NCBI GenBank assembly: GCA_009777475.1 | Contig: WRLU01000002.1 | Span: 62,001-126,000 of the forward strand | DNA from: Oscillospiraceae bacterium | Lineage (GTDB): Bacteria; Bacillota; Clostridia; Oscillospirales; UBA929 | Reading direction: 5' to 3' | Length of the DNA: 64,000 bases | Shown: positions 51,354 to 60,083 of the stretch, in pieces | Numbering within the stretch: position 1 is the stretch's first letter | Layout of the letters: the number at the start of each line of letters is the position of its first letter | The notes under the pieces: model-generated | What the model was told of the DNA's origin: nothing | The model's database searches: none | Seen by the model: the letters and a program-made list of their open reading frames with translations, nothing else | Made by a program: the position numbers and the translations under genes

Positions 51354-51675
51354 AGCCTCGCACCTCCCTTCCGCCAAGCGTATTTAGGGCAACCGCTGTT
51401 AGCCATTGGTGAGTCTTATTTCTTCCGTCTCCCTCCCACTCATCGGAGTCCCCCTCATCGAAATTTTCTGTTCCGTGGTAATCTATGCCTTTACCAAAAA
51501 TTACATTTTCTCCGTTGGTAATTCGTTTGATTGCGTTCTCTATCTCAGATTCTGTCATGTTTTCGGGATAAAAGTGCTCTGTCAATCCATCCTCCGTGCC
51601 TAATGTAAAGGGATTGAATGATGCGAGCAGGATAAAAGCTAGGAACAGCGAGATAATAGATTTTAATTTTAACAT
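51343..51675 (-). CDS. Truncated phospholipase-like secreted protein (array unit 2)
   Basis: A 110-residue paralogue of the product at 50653, with signal peptide 'SIISLFLAFILLASF', 'TEHFYPENMTESEIENAIKR' and 'NKTHQWLTAVALNTLGG'. High similarity between the two copies points to a recent duplication. Same partial phospholipase extent. Confidence 0.75.
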   Translation of the reverse strand: MLKLKSIISLFLAFILLASFNPFTLGTEDGLTEHFYPENMTESEIENAIKRITNGENVIFGKGIDYHGTENFDEGDSDEWEGDGRNKTHQWLTAVALNTLGGREVRGFEA

Positions 51676-52775
51676 GAGGTATCGTCTCCTTTTTTGTTTT
51701 TTATTTTTTTACCTATGAATACGCATAGGTACGCTAATGCAACACAGGCACACGCAACCATGAACTTATATCCATCCGAGAACAAAAAAGCCATATCAGT
51801 ACTATCTGAGGCAACAATGACAAATTGAACAGCTGAAGGTATGAGAGCAATCCAGAATACTTTGTATTGCTTTGTAAGCACAATTAAAACTGTCAAAACG
51901 ACTGGTGACCACACGGCTAAATATGTTATGAATAGAATTATAGCCATTATGCCTTCTATACCGCCACCATACATATTAGGTTGCATCGCGAACCCAATTA
52001 TCGTTATAAACAACTCCAACATCAATAAAAAGATGATAACACTCGCTAAAATTTTATTAATTTTCTTTTTTGAAAAGTAAAGGTGCAGCAAAGACGACAA
52101 TATACACACTGCCCCCAGTGCAAGCAATGCTATTGGTAGTTTTAGATCATCAAAAATAAAATCAAAATTAAAATCAATCCAATCGAACTCTGGGTATGGA
52201 ACAACAAAATTAGCAATTGCAGGACCCATAACTATCCACAGCAGCTTTGGCTTTTTTGATATGGTGATAACCACACACATGGCGAGTTGGATACAAAAAG
52301 CAAGCCCATATTGCAACACCGGATCCAATTCAAGCTCAAACATCAACGATAAAAACTGAAGGCTTATTGATAGTGCCAACGCAAGTGTAATAATTAGTCC
52401 ATATGCCATTTTTATTTGGCTTTTTATTAAATAAATGAACAACAGCGATAGTGCCACACATATGCTTGCCCATATGAACATCATCATAAAGTCGTCATAC
52501 CACATATACTGAAAATCTGATAGTGGAATCTCTATCGCCAATGCAACAAAAGAATAAAGCGGAGGAACTCCTGCAATCCACAGCATTTTTGGTTTTTTTA
52601 ATATTGTGAGAATCACACATATGACAATAGGAAGGGTAAAGGAAAGAAAAAACAAGCTAAATAATGACCAGCCATGAGTGTAGCCTGTTGTATACGACAG
52701 TAACGCAGGCAATAGATAGAGCAATGATACCACTGCGCAAGGCAAGATAACCCACAGAATTTTATTCTTTTTCAA
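51669..52775 (-). CDS. Large polytopic membrane protein with three repeats of the small unit (array unit 3)
   Basis: About 368 residues from TTG 52775. Around ten membrane segments. The motif of the small paralogues recurs three times: 'KKPKMLWIAGVPPLYS', 'KKPKLLWIVMGPAIAN' and 'KQYKVFWIALIPSAVQ', each after a hydrophobic segment ending in 'VICVILTIL', 'MCVVITIS' or 'LTVLIVLT'. So the protein looks like an internal triplication of the small unit. Function unknown. It follows purF. Confidence 0.7.
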   Translation of the reverse strand: MKKNKILWVILPCAVVSLLYLLPALLSYTTGYTHGWSLFSLFFLSFTLPIVICVILTILKKPKMLWIAGVPPLYSFVALAIEIPLSDFQYMWYDDFMMMFIWASICVALSLLFIYLIKSQIKMAYGLIITLALALSISLQFLSLMFELELDPVLQYGLAFCIQLAMCVVITISKKPKLLWIVMGPAIANFVVPYPEFDWIDFNFDFIFDDLKLPIALLALGAVCILSSLLHLYFSKKKINKILASVIIFLLMLELFITIIGFAMQPNMYGGGIEGIMAIILFITYLAVWSPVVLTVLIVLTKQYKVFWIALIPSAVQFVIVASDSTDMAFLFSDGYKFMVACACVALAYLCVFIGKKIKNKKGDDTSC

Positions 52776-52836
52776 AGCGTTGCGCCCCCCTTTCCGCCAA
52801 GCATATTTAAGGCAACTGCCGTTAACCATTGATGGA
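52772..52836 (-). pseudogene. 65-base remnant of a third truncated phospholipase copy
   Basis: Directly after the purF stop the sequence reads 'QWLTAVALNMLGG' in one frame, the same end as the partial copies at 50653 and 51343. The start of this copy is gone. The duplication junction thus lies at the last codon of purF. Confidence 0.7.
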
Positions 52837-54255
52837 CTATTTTTTGTCATCGCCTTTTTCTAAAACATCCTTAGATGCGCGTTTTGATTTGCCGCTTCCG
52901 GTAAAACAGGCTGTACAAAACGGCAGTGTGCAGGCACTGCAAGCGCGTTTCAGGCCGGCTATGCTAATATAACCCAAGCTGTCGGCTCCGATTTTACGGC
53001 ATATCTCTTCCCTGCTCATTTTATTCGCTATTAGCTTATCCTCACTGTCTATATCTGTGCCGTAATGGCAGACATGAAGAAACGGCGGCGAGGAAACCCG
53101 CATATGAACTTCCTTGGCACCGGCATTTTTAAGGCTTCTCACAGTTTTTTCACTTGTTGTACCCCTTACAATAGAGTCATCAATAAGAACAATGCGTTTC
53201 CCCCCAATGCTAGCCGCCAGGGGGTTTAGCTTGACTCTCACCGCGCTGTCGCGCTTGGCCTGGTCAGGATAAATAAAACTGCGTCCTATATAACGGTTTT
53301 TTACAAATCCCGCTACCAGCGGTATACCGCTTTCGGCACTGTAGCCGTAGGCAGCATCTAATCCGGAGTCAGGCACCCCGCAGACAACATCAGCATCTAC
53401 CGGATGCTCCTGGGCAAGTACAACGCCCATATTGTAACGGGCATCGTACACGCTTAGCCCATCTATCACAGAGTCGCTTCTGGCAAAATAAACATATTCA
53501 AAAATACACAGTCCGCGTCCTGCCTCTTTATTTTCCAAACGCACACCCTGCTGCACTATTTCCCCATTTTCTAAAACAAGAACCTCCCCAGGGCGCACAT
53601 CTCTCACAAGTGAATATCCGCAAGCGTCAAGGGCGCAGCTTTCTGAGGCAACAGCGTATCCGGTTCCGTTTTTGCCCAAACAAAGCGGGCGAAAGCCGTT
53701 GGGATCGCGTATAGCAATCAATTTGTCCTCACTGGTTGCTACAATCAGTGAAAATGACCCTCCCAGCAAGCTGGCAGCGGTAGTGGCACCTTTTATTGTA
53801 TCTCTTTCCTTGGTGATGCAGTAGGCAATCAATGCCGATATGACCTCACTATCACTAGTCGCACTGAACCTCAATCCGCTTGCTTTTAATATTTCCCTGA
53901 TTTCCCTGGCGTTTGTTATATTTCCGTTATGGGCAGTGGCAATTCTCCCGGTCAGATATTCGGTGACAAACGGCCCCATGTTTTCTTTTTTATTATGCCC
54001 GGTGGTTGAATACCTGGTATGTCCAACAGCAACACCAGATTTGGGGAACAGCCCAAGGGTCTTGTCTGAAAACACCTCGTTGACAAGGCCTACATCTTTA
54101 TGGCAGAAGATATGCTTGTCATTTACTGCGGCAATTCCGGCCCCCTCCTGTCCACGGTGCTGAAGCGACAGCAGTGCATTATATGTCAGACCTACAGATT
54201 CGTCTGAGGTCAGGCATATTCCGAAAACGGCGCATTCCTCGTTTAGCTTTCTCAT
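52837..54255 (-). CDS. purF: Amidophosphoribosyltransferase
   Basis: A 472-residue class II amidotransferase. The nucleophile Cys8 follows a seven-residue propeptide ('MRKLNEEC'), as in the Bacillus type; 'GHTRYSTTGHN', the PRPP motif 'IVLIDDSIVRGTTS', and C-terminal cysteines ('CSACTLPFCTAC') that fit the iron-sulphur cluster of this type. It makes phosphoribosylamine, the first step of purine synthesis. It follows glutamate synthase domain 3 after 22 bases and precedes the phospholipase array. Confidence 0.97.
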   Translation of the reverse strand: MRKLNEECAVFGICLTSDESVGLTYNALLSLQHRGQEGAGIAAVNDKHIFCHKDVGLVNEVFSDKTLGLFPKSGVAVGHTRYSTTGHNKKENMGPFVTEYLTGRIATAHNGNITNAREIREILKASGLRFSATSDSEVISALIAYCITKERDTIKGATTAASLLGGSFSLIVATSEDKLIAIRDPNGFRPLCLGKNGTGYAVASESCALDACGYSLVRDVRPGEVLVLENGEIVQQGVRLENKEAGRGLCIFEYVYFARSDSVIDGLSVYDARYNMGVVLAQEHPVDADVVCGVPDSGLDAAYGYSAESGIPLVAGFVKNRYIGRSFIYPDQAKRDSAVRVKLNPLAASIGGKRIVLIDDSIVRGTTSEKTVRSLKNAGAKEVHMRVSSPPFLHVCHYGTDIDSEDKLIANKMSREEICRKIGADSLGYISIAGLKRACSACTLPFCTACFTGSGKSKRASKDVLEKGDDKK

Positions 54256-54277
54256 TTGTCATCCGGCTCCAATCTGT

Positions 54278-54997
54278 TTAATTTGTGGTGTACAGCTGTT
54301 TATATGGGTTCTTTGTATTTGGCTTTAACAGATAAAATCGGCTTTGCATTATTTCCGCGGGGTCTATTCCGAAATAGCCGGAAAATTCAGAAGTATAGGG
54401 TTCAATTTCACTTAAATCATCCTTTGAGGCGATTTCCTCTGTAACCTGTTCCGGAAGATTGGTAAGCTCTTTGTCAGTTCTGATGAAAATTTTCCCCCCA
54501 TGCATGCCTGTCCCGGTAAAATTGCCGACCGGCTCGTGCCCTTCACATCCCAGCCCTAATACGACAATCAGCCCGCCCGCCAAATATTCACCCAGAAAGC
54601 TGCCCGCCCTGCCGCCTATTATAACAGCGGGCTTTTTGTCTTTATATTCCTTCATGTGAATGCCTGTCCTGTATCCCGAGTCGCCTTTTACGAATATGCT
54701 TCCGCCCCGCATACCGTAGCCTAAGGCATCTCCCGCGTTGCCGCGTATGATAATCTTACCATCGTTCATAGTGTCGCCTACGGCATCCTGGGCATTGCCG
54801 TTCAGGTCAATGACTCCACCATCAAGATATGCTCCTAAGGCGTTGCCCGGTGTTCCGGTTATGGTTAGCCTTTTGCCATTTATGCCGCTACCGATAAATC
54901 TCTGTCCACAACAGTTTTCCACAATAACATCGCCCTTGCCCTGACGTATCTGCTGATTCAGTTCCTTGAAACCAACTCCCGCTGCCGAAATAATCAT
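54278..54997 (-). CDS. Glutamate synthase domain 3 (GXGXG) protein
   Basis: A 239-residue stand-alone version of the C-terminal domain of glutamate synthase alpha subunit: repeated 'GxxxxG' turns in 'GTPGNALGAYLDGG', 'GNAQDAVGDTMNDG', 'GNAGDALGYGMRGG' build a right-handed beta-helix. In split (archaeal-type) glutamate synthase it forms a complex with the amidotransferase and FMN proteins at 61589 and 60084. It is structural. Confidence 0.9.
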   Translation of the reverse strand: MIISAAGVGFKELNQQIRQGKGDVIVENCCGQRFIGSGINGKRLTITGTPGNALGAYLDGGVIDLNGNAQDAVGDTMNDGKIIIRGNAGDALGYGMRGGSIFVKGDSGYRTGIHMKEYKDKKPAVIIGGRAGSFLGEYLAGGLIVVLGLGCEGHEPVGNFTGTGMHGGKIFIRTDKELTNLPEQVTEEIASKDDLSEIEPYTSEFSGYFGIDPAEIMQSRFYLLKPNTKNPYKQLYTTN

Positions 54998-54998
54998 G

Positions 54999-56222
54999 TT
55001 ACACTCCCCCTATCTTGGACATTCTTTCATCCTTGGCAAATGCCATAAGCCTTGGTTGCTTGCAAATAAGCTCAAAGTCTATTGTGTCAAGAGGCGTTTG
55101 CTCCCGGATAAGGCTTGTGTATATCCCGGCTTTTTCTATATTCCCGATGAGAATATATCCGTTTAACCTGTTGTTGCCGTAAAAAATACGTTTATATCCC
55201 CCAGGATGCTCCTCAGAATATACATCTCCGCTGTAATTTCCCGCTGTGATTATGTGTTTACCGAAAAATCCGATGGCGTTCATAGGGATAGCCTTGTCAA
55301 ATGTTTTTTCTCCCCCCGCCATGTTTATTCCGGCACACTCCCCCTGCATATAGGCATTGGGCAGGAGTGCCATGTTTTTATTATGCCCGCTTGATATGTC
55401 GAAGGATTTAGTACAGTCACCCGCCGCATATATGCCGGGAGCGGTAGTTTGGGATTTTTCATTGACCGCAATACCCCTGTCTGTATCGGCAATGCCGTTC
55501 AAGAGTTCGTCATTGGGAGATACACCAACGGCAAGCACTAAAATATCAAACTCGATAACATCCCCATTTTCCAGGAAGGCGGAATTAGATTCAAAACGCT
55601 TGATGCTTGCGCCTAACCTAAAGCTAATATCATTGCATTCAATATGGCGTTGCATTATCTCAGCTCCGCCATCGTCTAAAATACTGGACATTATCCGCTC
55701 GGCAAGGTCAAGAACAGTAACATGGGCAACCTTGTCGCGTATTCCCTCTGCGCATTTCAGACCAATCAGCCCGCCGCCGACAATAAGCACCCGCTTGTAT
55801 TTGTCAAGCGACTTTTCCAGCCCGATAGCATCGTCAAGGCTCATGAAGGTAAATTTATCCTTCACCGAGCTAAGGCCTTCAAAGGCAGGGATGAAGGCGC
55901 GGGAACCAGTTGACACAAGCAATTTGTCATAAGGGATTTTTTCCTCGTTAGATAGAACCACCTGTTTTTCCTCTGGCTCAATGGCTGACACAAGTGTGCT
56001 TTTCAGCAAACGGCAATTGTTATCTGAGTAAAAATTCTCACGACGATACAATATTTTTTCCCTATCGGTTTTGCCCTTCAGCAAGTATGATATCAAGGGG
56101 CGGGAATATGTATGGTGAGCCTCGGCGGTAATTACGGCAATTCCGCCCTCCCGGTCTATCTGTCGTATGCCCTCAACACAGCCGATACCCGCTGCGGAGT
56201 TTCCGATAATCACATACTTCAA
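54999..56222 (-). CDS. FAD/NAD(P)-dependent oxidoreductase of the glutamate synthase locus
   Basis: About 407 residues. An FAD motif ('YVIIGNSAAGIGCVEGI'), an NAD(P) motif ('RVLIVGGGLIGLKCAEGI') and 'GIYAAGDCTKSFD' mark the pyridine-nucleotide-disulphide-type family. With the ferredoxin at 56224 it probably passes electrons from NAD(P)H to the FMN domain of glutamate synthase. TTG 56222 with GGGGGAG is chosen as start; it overlaps the ferredoxin stop region. Confidence 0.85.
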   Translation of the reverse strand: MKYVIIGNSAAGIGCVEGIRQIDREGGIAVITAEAHHTYSRPLISYLLKGKTDREKILYRRENFYSDNNCRLLKSTLVSAIEPEEKQVVLSNEEKIPYDKLLVSTGSRAFIPAFEGLSSVKDKFTFMSLDDAIGLEKSLDKYKRVLIVGGGLIGLKCAEGIRDKVAHVTVLDLAERIMSSILDDGGAEIMQRHIECNDISFRLGASIKRFESNSAFLENGDVIEFDILVLAVGVSPNDELLNGIADTDRGIAVNEKSQTTAPGIYAAGDCTKSFDISSGHNKNMALLPNAYMQGECAGINMAGGEKTFDKAIPMNAIGFFGKHIITAGNYSGDVYSEEHPGGYKRIFYGNNRLNGYILIGNIEKAGIYTSLIREQTPLDTIDFELICKQPRLMAFAKDERMSKIGGV

Positions 56223-56223
56223 G

Positions 56224-56658
56224 CTACTCCCCCCTGTCTTCAAAAACAATGGCTCTATTGGGGCATCCCTTTACGCAGGCGGGCGAACCATCTGTTGTCT
56301 TTACACATAGCTCACATTTTTGCGCCGGCCCCTCCGGCGATGGGGAAACCGCACCGTAAGGGCAGAGCAAAACACAGGTGTAGCAACTCACGCAACGCTC
56401 ATGGTCAATTGCAACGACCCCATCCGTTACTCCCAGCGCACCGGTGATACATCCCCTGAGGCACAATGCCTCCTTGCAGTGACGGCAGGATACGGCAAAG
56501 CTTATGTCTCCGTGTTTCTCAATTTTAATTCTAGAGTTGGGCTTAACACCCTTGAGTGCTTTGGCCATATCATTTCCACCGGCTGCGGCAAAGGCGCAAT
56601 AATACTCACACAAACGACAGCCCAGACACCACTTTTCATTTACATAAACCTTTTTCAC
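56224..56658 (-). CDS. 4Fe-4S ferredoxin-type protein
   Basis: A 144-residue protein with four cysteine clusters ('CLGCRLCEYYC', 'CRHCKEALC', 'CVSCYTCVLLC', 'CELC'), the HycB-like layout of electron-carrier subunits. Placed between purA and the oxidoreductase, it probably links that enzyme with glutamate synthase. Confidence 0.85.
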   Translation of the reverse strand: MKKVYVNEKWCLGCRLCEYYCAFAAAGGNDMAKALKGVKPNSRIKIEKHGDISFAVSCRHCKEALCLRGCITGALGVTDGVVAIDHERCVSCYTCVLLCPYGAVSPSPEGPAQKCELCVKTTDGSPACVKGCPNRAIVFEDRGE

Positions 56659-56663
56659 TCAAT

Positions 56664-57935
56664 TCACTCCATGACCAGATAATCGTCACGTCCGGCACCT
56701 ACGGAAATATATTTTATAGGGCAGCCCACCGCAGATTCAATAAACTTGATGTACTTCATTGCCGCATCCGGTAAATCTCCGGGTTTCCGGCATTTTGATA
56801 TGTCTTCCCTGAAGCCTTCCACGTATTCATAAACCGGCTTGGCTTTCATAAGGGCATCGCCGATGGGAAATCCATCTGTTTTTACGCCGTCTATTTCGTA
56901 TGCAACGCAAACCGGAATTTTATCTAAGTATGACAGTACGTCCAATTTTGTAAGGGCAAGATAATCCGCACCCTGCATACGTACTCCGTATCTGCTGGCG
57001 GGGACGTCAAAGCCGCCGACCCGGCGAGGCCTGCCAGTTGCCGCCCCATATTCGTTCCCTGCCTTGCGCAGGACATCGGCCTCCTGCCCAAAAAGCTCCG
57101 CAGTAAACGGCCCTGCACCAACACAGCTTGAATATGCCTTCATAACGCCCGCCGTACAGTGAAGCTTAGCTCCCGGTATACCCGCACCGGTCGGCGCGTA
57201 AGCCGCCAAGGTTTGTGATGATGTCGTGTATGGGTAAATACCATAGTCAATATCCCTCAGGGCACCGAGCTGTGCCTCAAAAAGAATCTTTTTCCCGGCA
57301 TCATCCGCCTTAGTCAAAACCTCTGTCGTATCTGTGACGTGAGCTATAAGGCCTGAGCCGTATGCTTCAAGCCAGCTTATAATTTCTTCTGCAGGCGGGA
57401 CCTCCGAGCCGTATGACCGAAATATAATATCTTTCCAATCAAGGATATTTTCTACTTTTTCCCTAAGCGTATCGGGATAACGCAGATCGCCGAGCCTCAA
57501 GCCCTTCTTCATATACTTGTCACCATATACCGGCGAAATTCCGCGTCTTGTAGAGCCGTATTGCCTGTCGCCTAATCGTTCCTCCTCCAATATATCCTGC
57601 TGTTTATGGTAAGGAAGGCAGATAAACGCCTTGTCGCTGATTTTCAAATTGTCAGGGGTAACGCTAACCCCCTTTTCCTTCAAGCCTGAAAGCTCCTTGC
57701 ACAAATGCTCCAAATCAATTACCATGCCGGGGCCCATAACGTTGACAGTTTCAGGGCGCAAAATCCCGGATGGAAGAAGATTGAGGATGAATTTGCCCCT
57801 GTCGTTGATTACTGTGTGTCCGGCGTTGTTGCCGCCCTGATAACGGCACACAAGATCATACTCCTTTGAGAGTAAATCAACCATACGCCCTTTCCCCTCG
57901 TCCCCCCAGTTGATACCTACTACCGCTGTAAGCAT
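56664..57935 (-). CDS. purA: Adenylosuccinate synthetase
   Basis: About 423 residues from ATG 57935, the family's usual N-terminus ('AVVGINWGDEGKGRMVDLL'). 'GGNNAGHTVI', 'GPGMVIDLEHL' and 'GSTRRGISPVYGDK' complete the picture. It joins IMP and aspartate using GTP on the way to AMP. It overlaps purB by a few bases when the start at 57974 is used, but not with the chosen one. Confidence 0.97.
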   Translation of the reverse strand: MLTAVVGINWGDEGKGRMVDLLSKEYDLVCRYQGGNNAGHTVINDRGKFILNLLPSGILRPETVNVMGPGMVIDLEHLCKELSGLKEKGVSVTPDNLKISDKAFICLPYHKQQDILEEERLGDRQYGSTRRGISPVYGDKYMKKGLRLGDLRYPDTLREKVENILDWKDIIFRSYGSEVPPAEEIISWLEAYGSGLIAHVTDTTEVLTKADDAGKKILFEAQLGALRDIDYGIYPYTTSSQTLAAYAPTGAGIPGAKLHCTAGVMKAYSSCVGAGPFTAELFGQEADVLRKAGNEYGAATGRPRRVGGFDVPASRYGVRMQGADYLALTKLDVLSYLDKIPVCVAYEIDGVKTDGFPIGDALMKAKPVYEYVEGFREDISKCRKPGDLPDAAMKYIKFIESAVGCPIKYISVGAGRDDYLVME

Positions 57936-57948
57936 AGCTCCACTTCCT

Positions 57949-59385
57949 TTATACTCTAATTTTAGTATCATCACTCAGAAGGTCCTTATTCGAGTCAATT
58001 ATAACACCAACCGTATTTAAGAACTCCTCTGTTTGTTCCTTTGCTCTCCCTATAAATTCCTCAGGGTTCATCAGGCAGCTTATTTCATCTTGGCTTAATC
58101 CGAATGCCGGATCTTGAATAATGCGGGAAATTAGGTCGTTCTCCTTGCCTTCTTGTTTTATTTGATTTGCCGCTTCAACCGAATGCAGGCGTATCCTTTC
58201 ATGTAATGTCTGTCTGTCGCCCCCTTTTTTCACGCAGTACATCAGTATGTTTTCAGTCGCCATGAATGGAAGCTCTTCATCTATATGCTTTTTTATCACG
58301 CAGGGATATACAGTAAGTCCTCCCATAATGTTGATAACAAGTGACAGGATGGCATCTGCGGCAAGAAAAGCCTCTGGGATTGCGATACGCCGATTTGCCG
58401 AATCGTCAAGTGTACGCTCTAACCATTGCCCACTCGCCGTCAGCGCCGGATTTAGGGCGTTTACTATCAGATGCCGGGCGATGGAGGCAATACGCTCGCT
58501 TCTCATTGGATTTCTTTTGTATGCCATGGCACTTGACCCGACCTGCCCCGGTTCAAAGGGCTCATCTGCCTCCTTCATGTGTGACATAAGACGAATGTCA
58601 TTTGAAAGCTTATAACAGCTCTGGGCTATACCTGACAGCACCGATAGGATGTAATAATCCGCTTTTCTGGAATAGGTCTGACCGCTTACCGCGAATGTTT
58701 CCTTAAAGCCCATTTTGTTGGCGATTTTTTCTTCCAACATTTTTACTTTTTCGTGGTCCCCATCAAACAGCGAAAGAAAACTTGCCGCTGTACCGGTGGT
58801 TCCTCTGCAACCTAACAGCTTTAGATTTTTCAGGGCAAATTCAAGCTGTTCAAGGTCTAGTAAAAAATCCTGAATCCACAGTGCGGCACGTTTGCCCACG
58901 GTAGAGGGCTGTGCCGCCTGAAAGTGAGTATAAGCAAGGCAGGGGAGATTTTTGTGCCTTGCTGCAAAATCATACAGCTTAGAAATAGCATTTATAAGCA
59001 ACTTTTTTATTTTTTGGATTGCCCGGCGCTGTAAAATAATATCGGTATTGTCACCCACATAGCAAGAGGTCGCGCCCAGGTGGATGATCGGCTTTGCTTT
59101 AGGGCACTGCTCACCATAAGCGAGGATATGAGCCATAACGTCATGCCTTAGCTCCTGTTCAAAATTTGCCGCCGAGTTATAGTTTATGTCGCCTGCATGA
59201 GACTTCATTTCGTCAATCTGCTCTTCTGTAACACCTAACCCTAGCTCCCTTTGACCTTCTGCAAGGGCAATCCAAAGCTTGCGCCAGGTGGAGAATTTTA
59301 GATCATCAGAAAATATTTGCTGCATTTCGTCACTAGCGTACCTTTTGCACAGCGGGTTTTGATACCTGTCATGTCCGTCATACAT
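57949..59385 (-). CDS. purB: Adenylosuccinate lyase
   Basis: A 478-residue member of the fumarase/aspartase superfamily with the signature 'GSSAMAYKRNPMRSE' and 'THFQAAQPSTVGKRA'. It splits SAICAR and adenylosuccinate, acting twice in purine synthesis. It overlaps purC by eight bases and shares the operon with purA, its substrate supplier. Confidence 0.97.
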   Translation of the reverse strand: MYDGHDRYQNPLCKRYASDEMQQIFSDDLKFSTWRKLWIALAEGQRELGLGVTEEQIDEMKSHAGDINYNSAANFEQELRHDVMAHILAYGEQCPKAKPIIHLGATSCYVGDNTDIILQRRAIQKIKKLLINAISKLYDFAARHKNLPCLAYTHFQAAQPSTVGKRAALWIQDFLLDLEQLEFALKNLKLLGCRGTTGTAASFLSLFDGDHEKVKMLEEKIANKMGFKETFAVSGQTYSRKADYYILSVLSGIAQSCYKLSNDIRLMSHMKEADEPFEPGQVGSSAMAYKRNPMRSERIASIARHLIVNALNPALTASGQWLERTLDDSANRRIAIPEAFLAADAILSLVINIMGGLTVYPCVIKKHIDEELPFMATENILMYCVKKGGDRQTLHERIRLHSVEAANQIKQEGKENDLISRIIQDPAFGLSQDEISCLMNPEEFIGRAKEQTEEFLNTVGVIIDSNKDLLSDDTKIRV

Positions 59386-60079
59386 TTTGAAGTCTCCTTA
59401 GTACATATTGATAGCTCTCCGCAAGGTTACCCAAGTCTCGCCTGAAACGATCTTTATCGAGCTTTTTATCGGTGCCAGCCTCCCAAAGCCGGCAGGAGTC
59501 GGGGGATATTTCATCACAGAGGATGAGCCTGCCATTTCTTCTGCCGAACTCAAGCTTGAAGTCAATCAGCCTGATGCCGGCTTTAACGAATAAATCAATT
59601 AGCAGCTTGTTGATTTTGAGGGCTTGCCGGGTCATCTCCTGCAATTCATCGGCAGTTGCTAAGCCTATTGCGGTAATTTGGCTTTCGTTAATCATGGGAT
59701 CACCCAATTCATCGCTTTTTACGCTGAATTCAACAGTAGTATTTTTAAGGGGGGAGCCTTCCTCAATACCATATTTTTTAGAAAAGCCTCCCGCAGCCAC
59801 GTTTCTAACGATAATTTCTACCATAACAATCTCCGTTTTTTTCACGACAAGAGAGATGTCGTCAATTACTTCGATAACATGAGTCTCAATACCATTTTTA
59901 GCAAGGTAGCTATAGATAAGATTGGATATAGCGGCGTTCAGCCTGCCCTTCCCCGGTATTTCCTCTTTTTTTTCGCCGTTAAAGGCAGTGGCCGAGTCTT
60001 TGAAGCGGATGACGAGGCTATCTTTGTCCGGCCCTTCACATATCACCTTGGATTTACCTTCATATAGCACTTTGTACAT
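59378..60079 (-). CDS. purC: SAICAR synthetase
   Basis: A 233-residue enzyme with 'YEGKSKVICEGPDKDSLVIR', 'ITAIGLATADELQEM' and 'GIRLIDFKLEFGRRNGRLIL'. It adds aspartate to CAIR; its product is the substrate of PurB encoded just after. It follows glutamate synthase domain 2 after four bases. Confidence 0.97.
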   Translation of the reverse strand: MYKVLYEGKSKVICEGPDKDSLVIRFKDSATAFNGEKKEEIPGKGRLNAAISNLIYSYLAKNGIETHVIEVIDDISLVVKKTEIVMVEIIVRNVAAGGFSKKYGIEEGSPLKNTTVEFSVKSDELGDPMINESQITAIGLATADELQEMTRQALKINKLLIDLFVKAGIRLIDFKLEFGRRNGRLILCDEISPDSCRLWEAGTDKKLDKDRFRRDLGNLAESYQYVLRRLQNV

Positions 60080-60083
60080 AATT

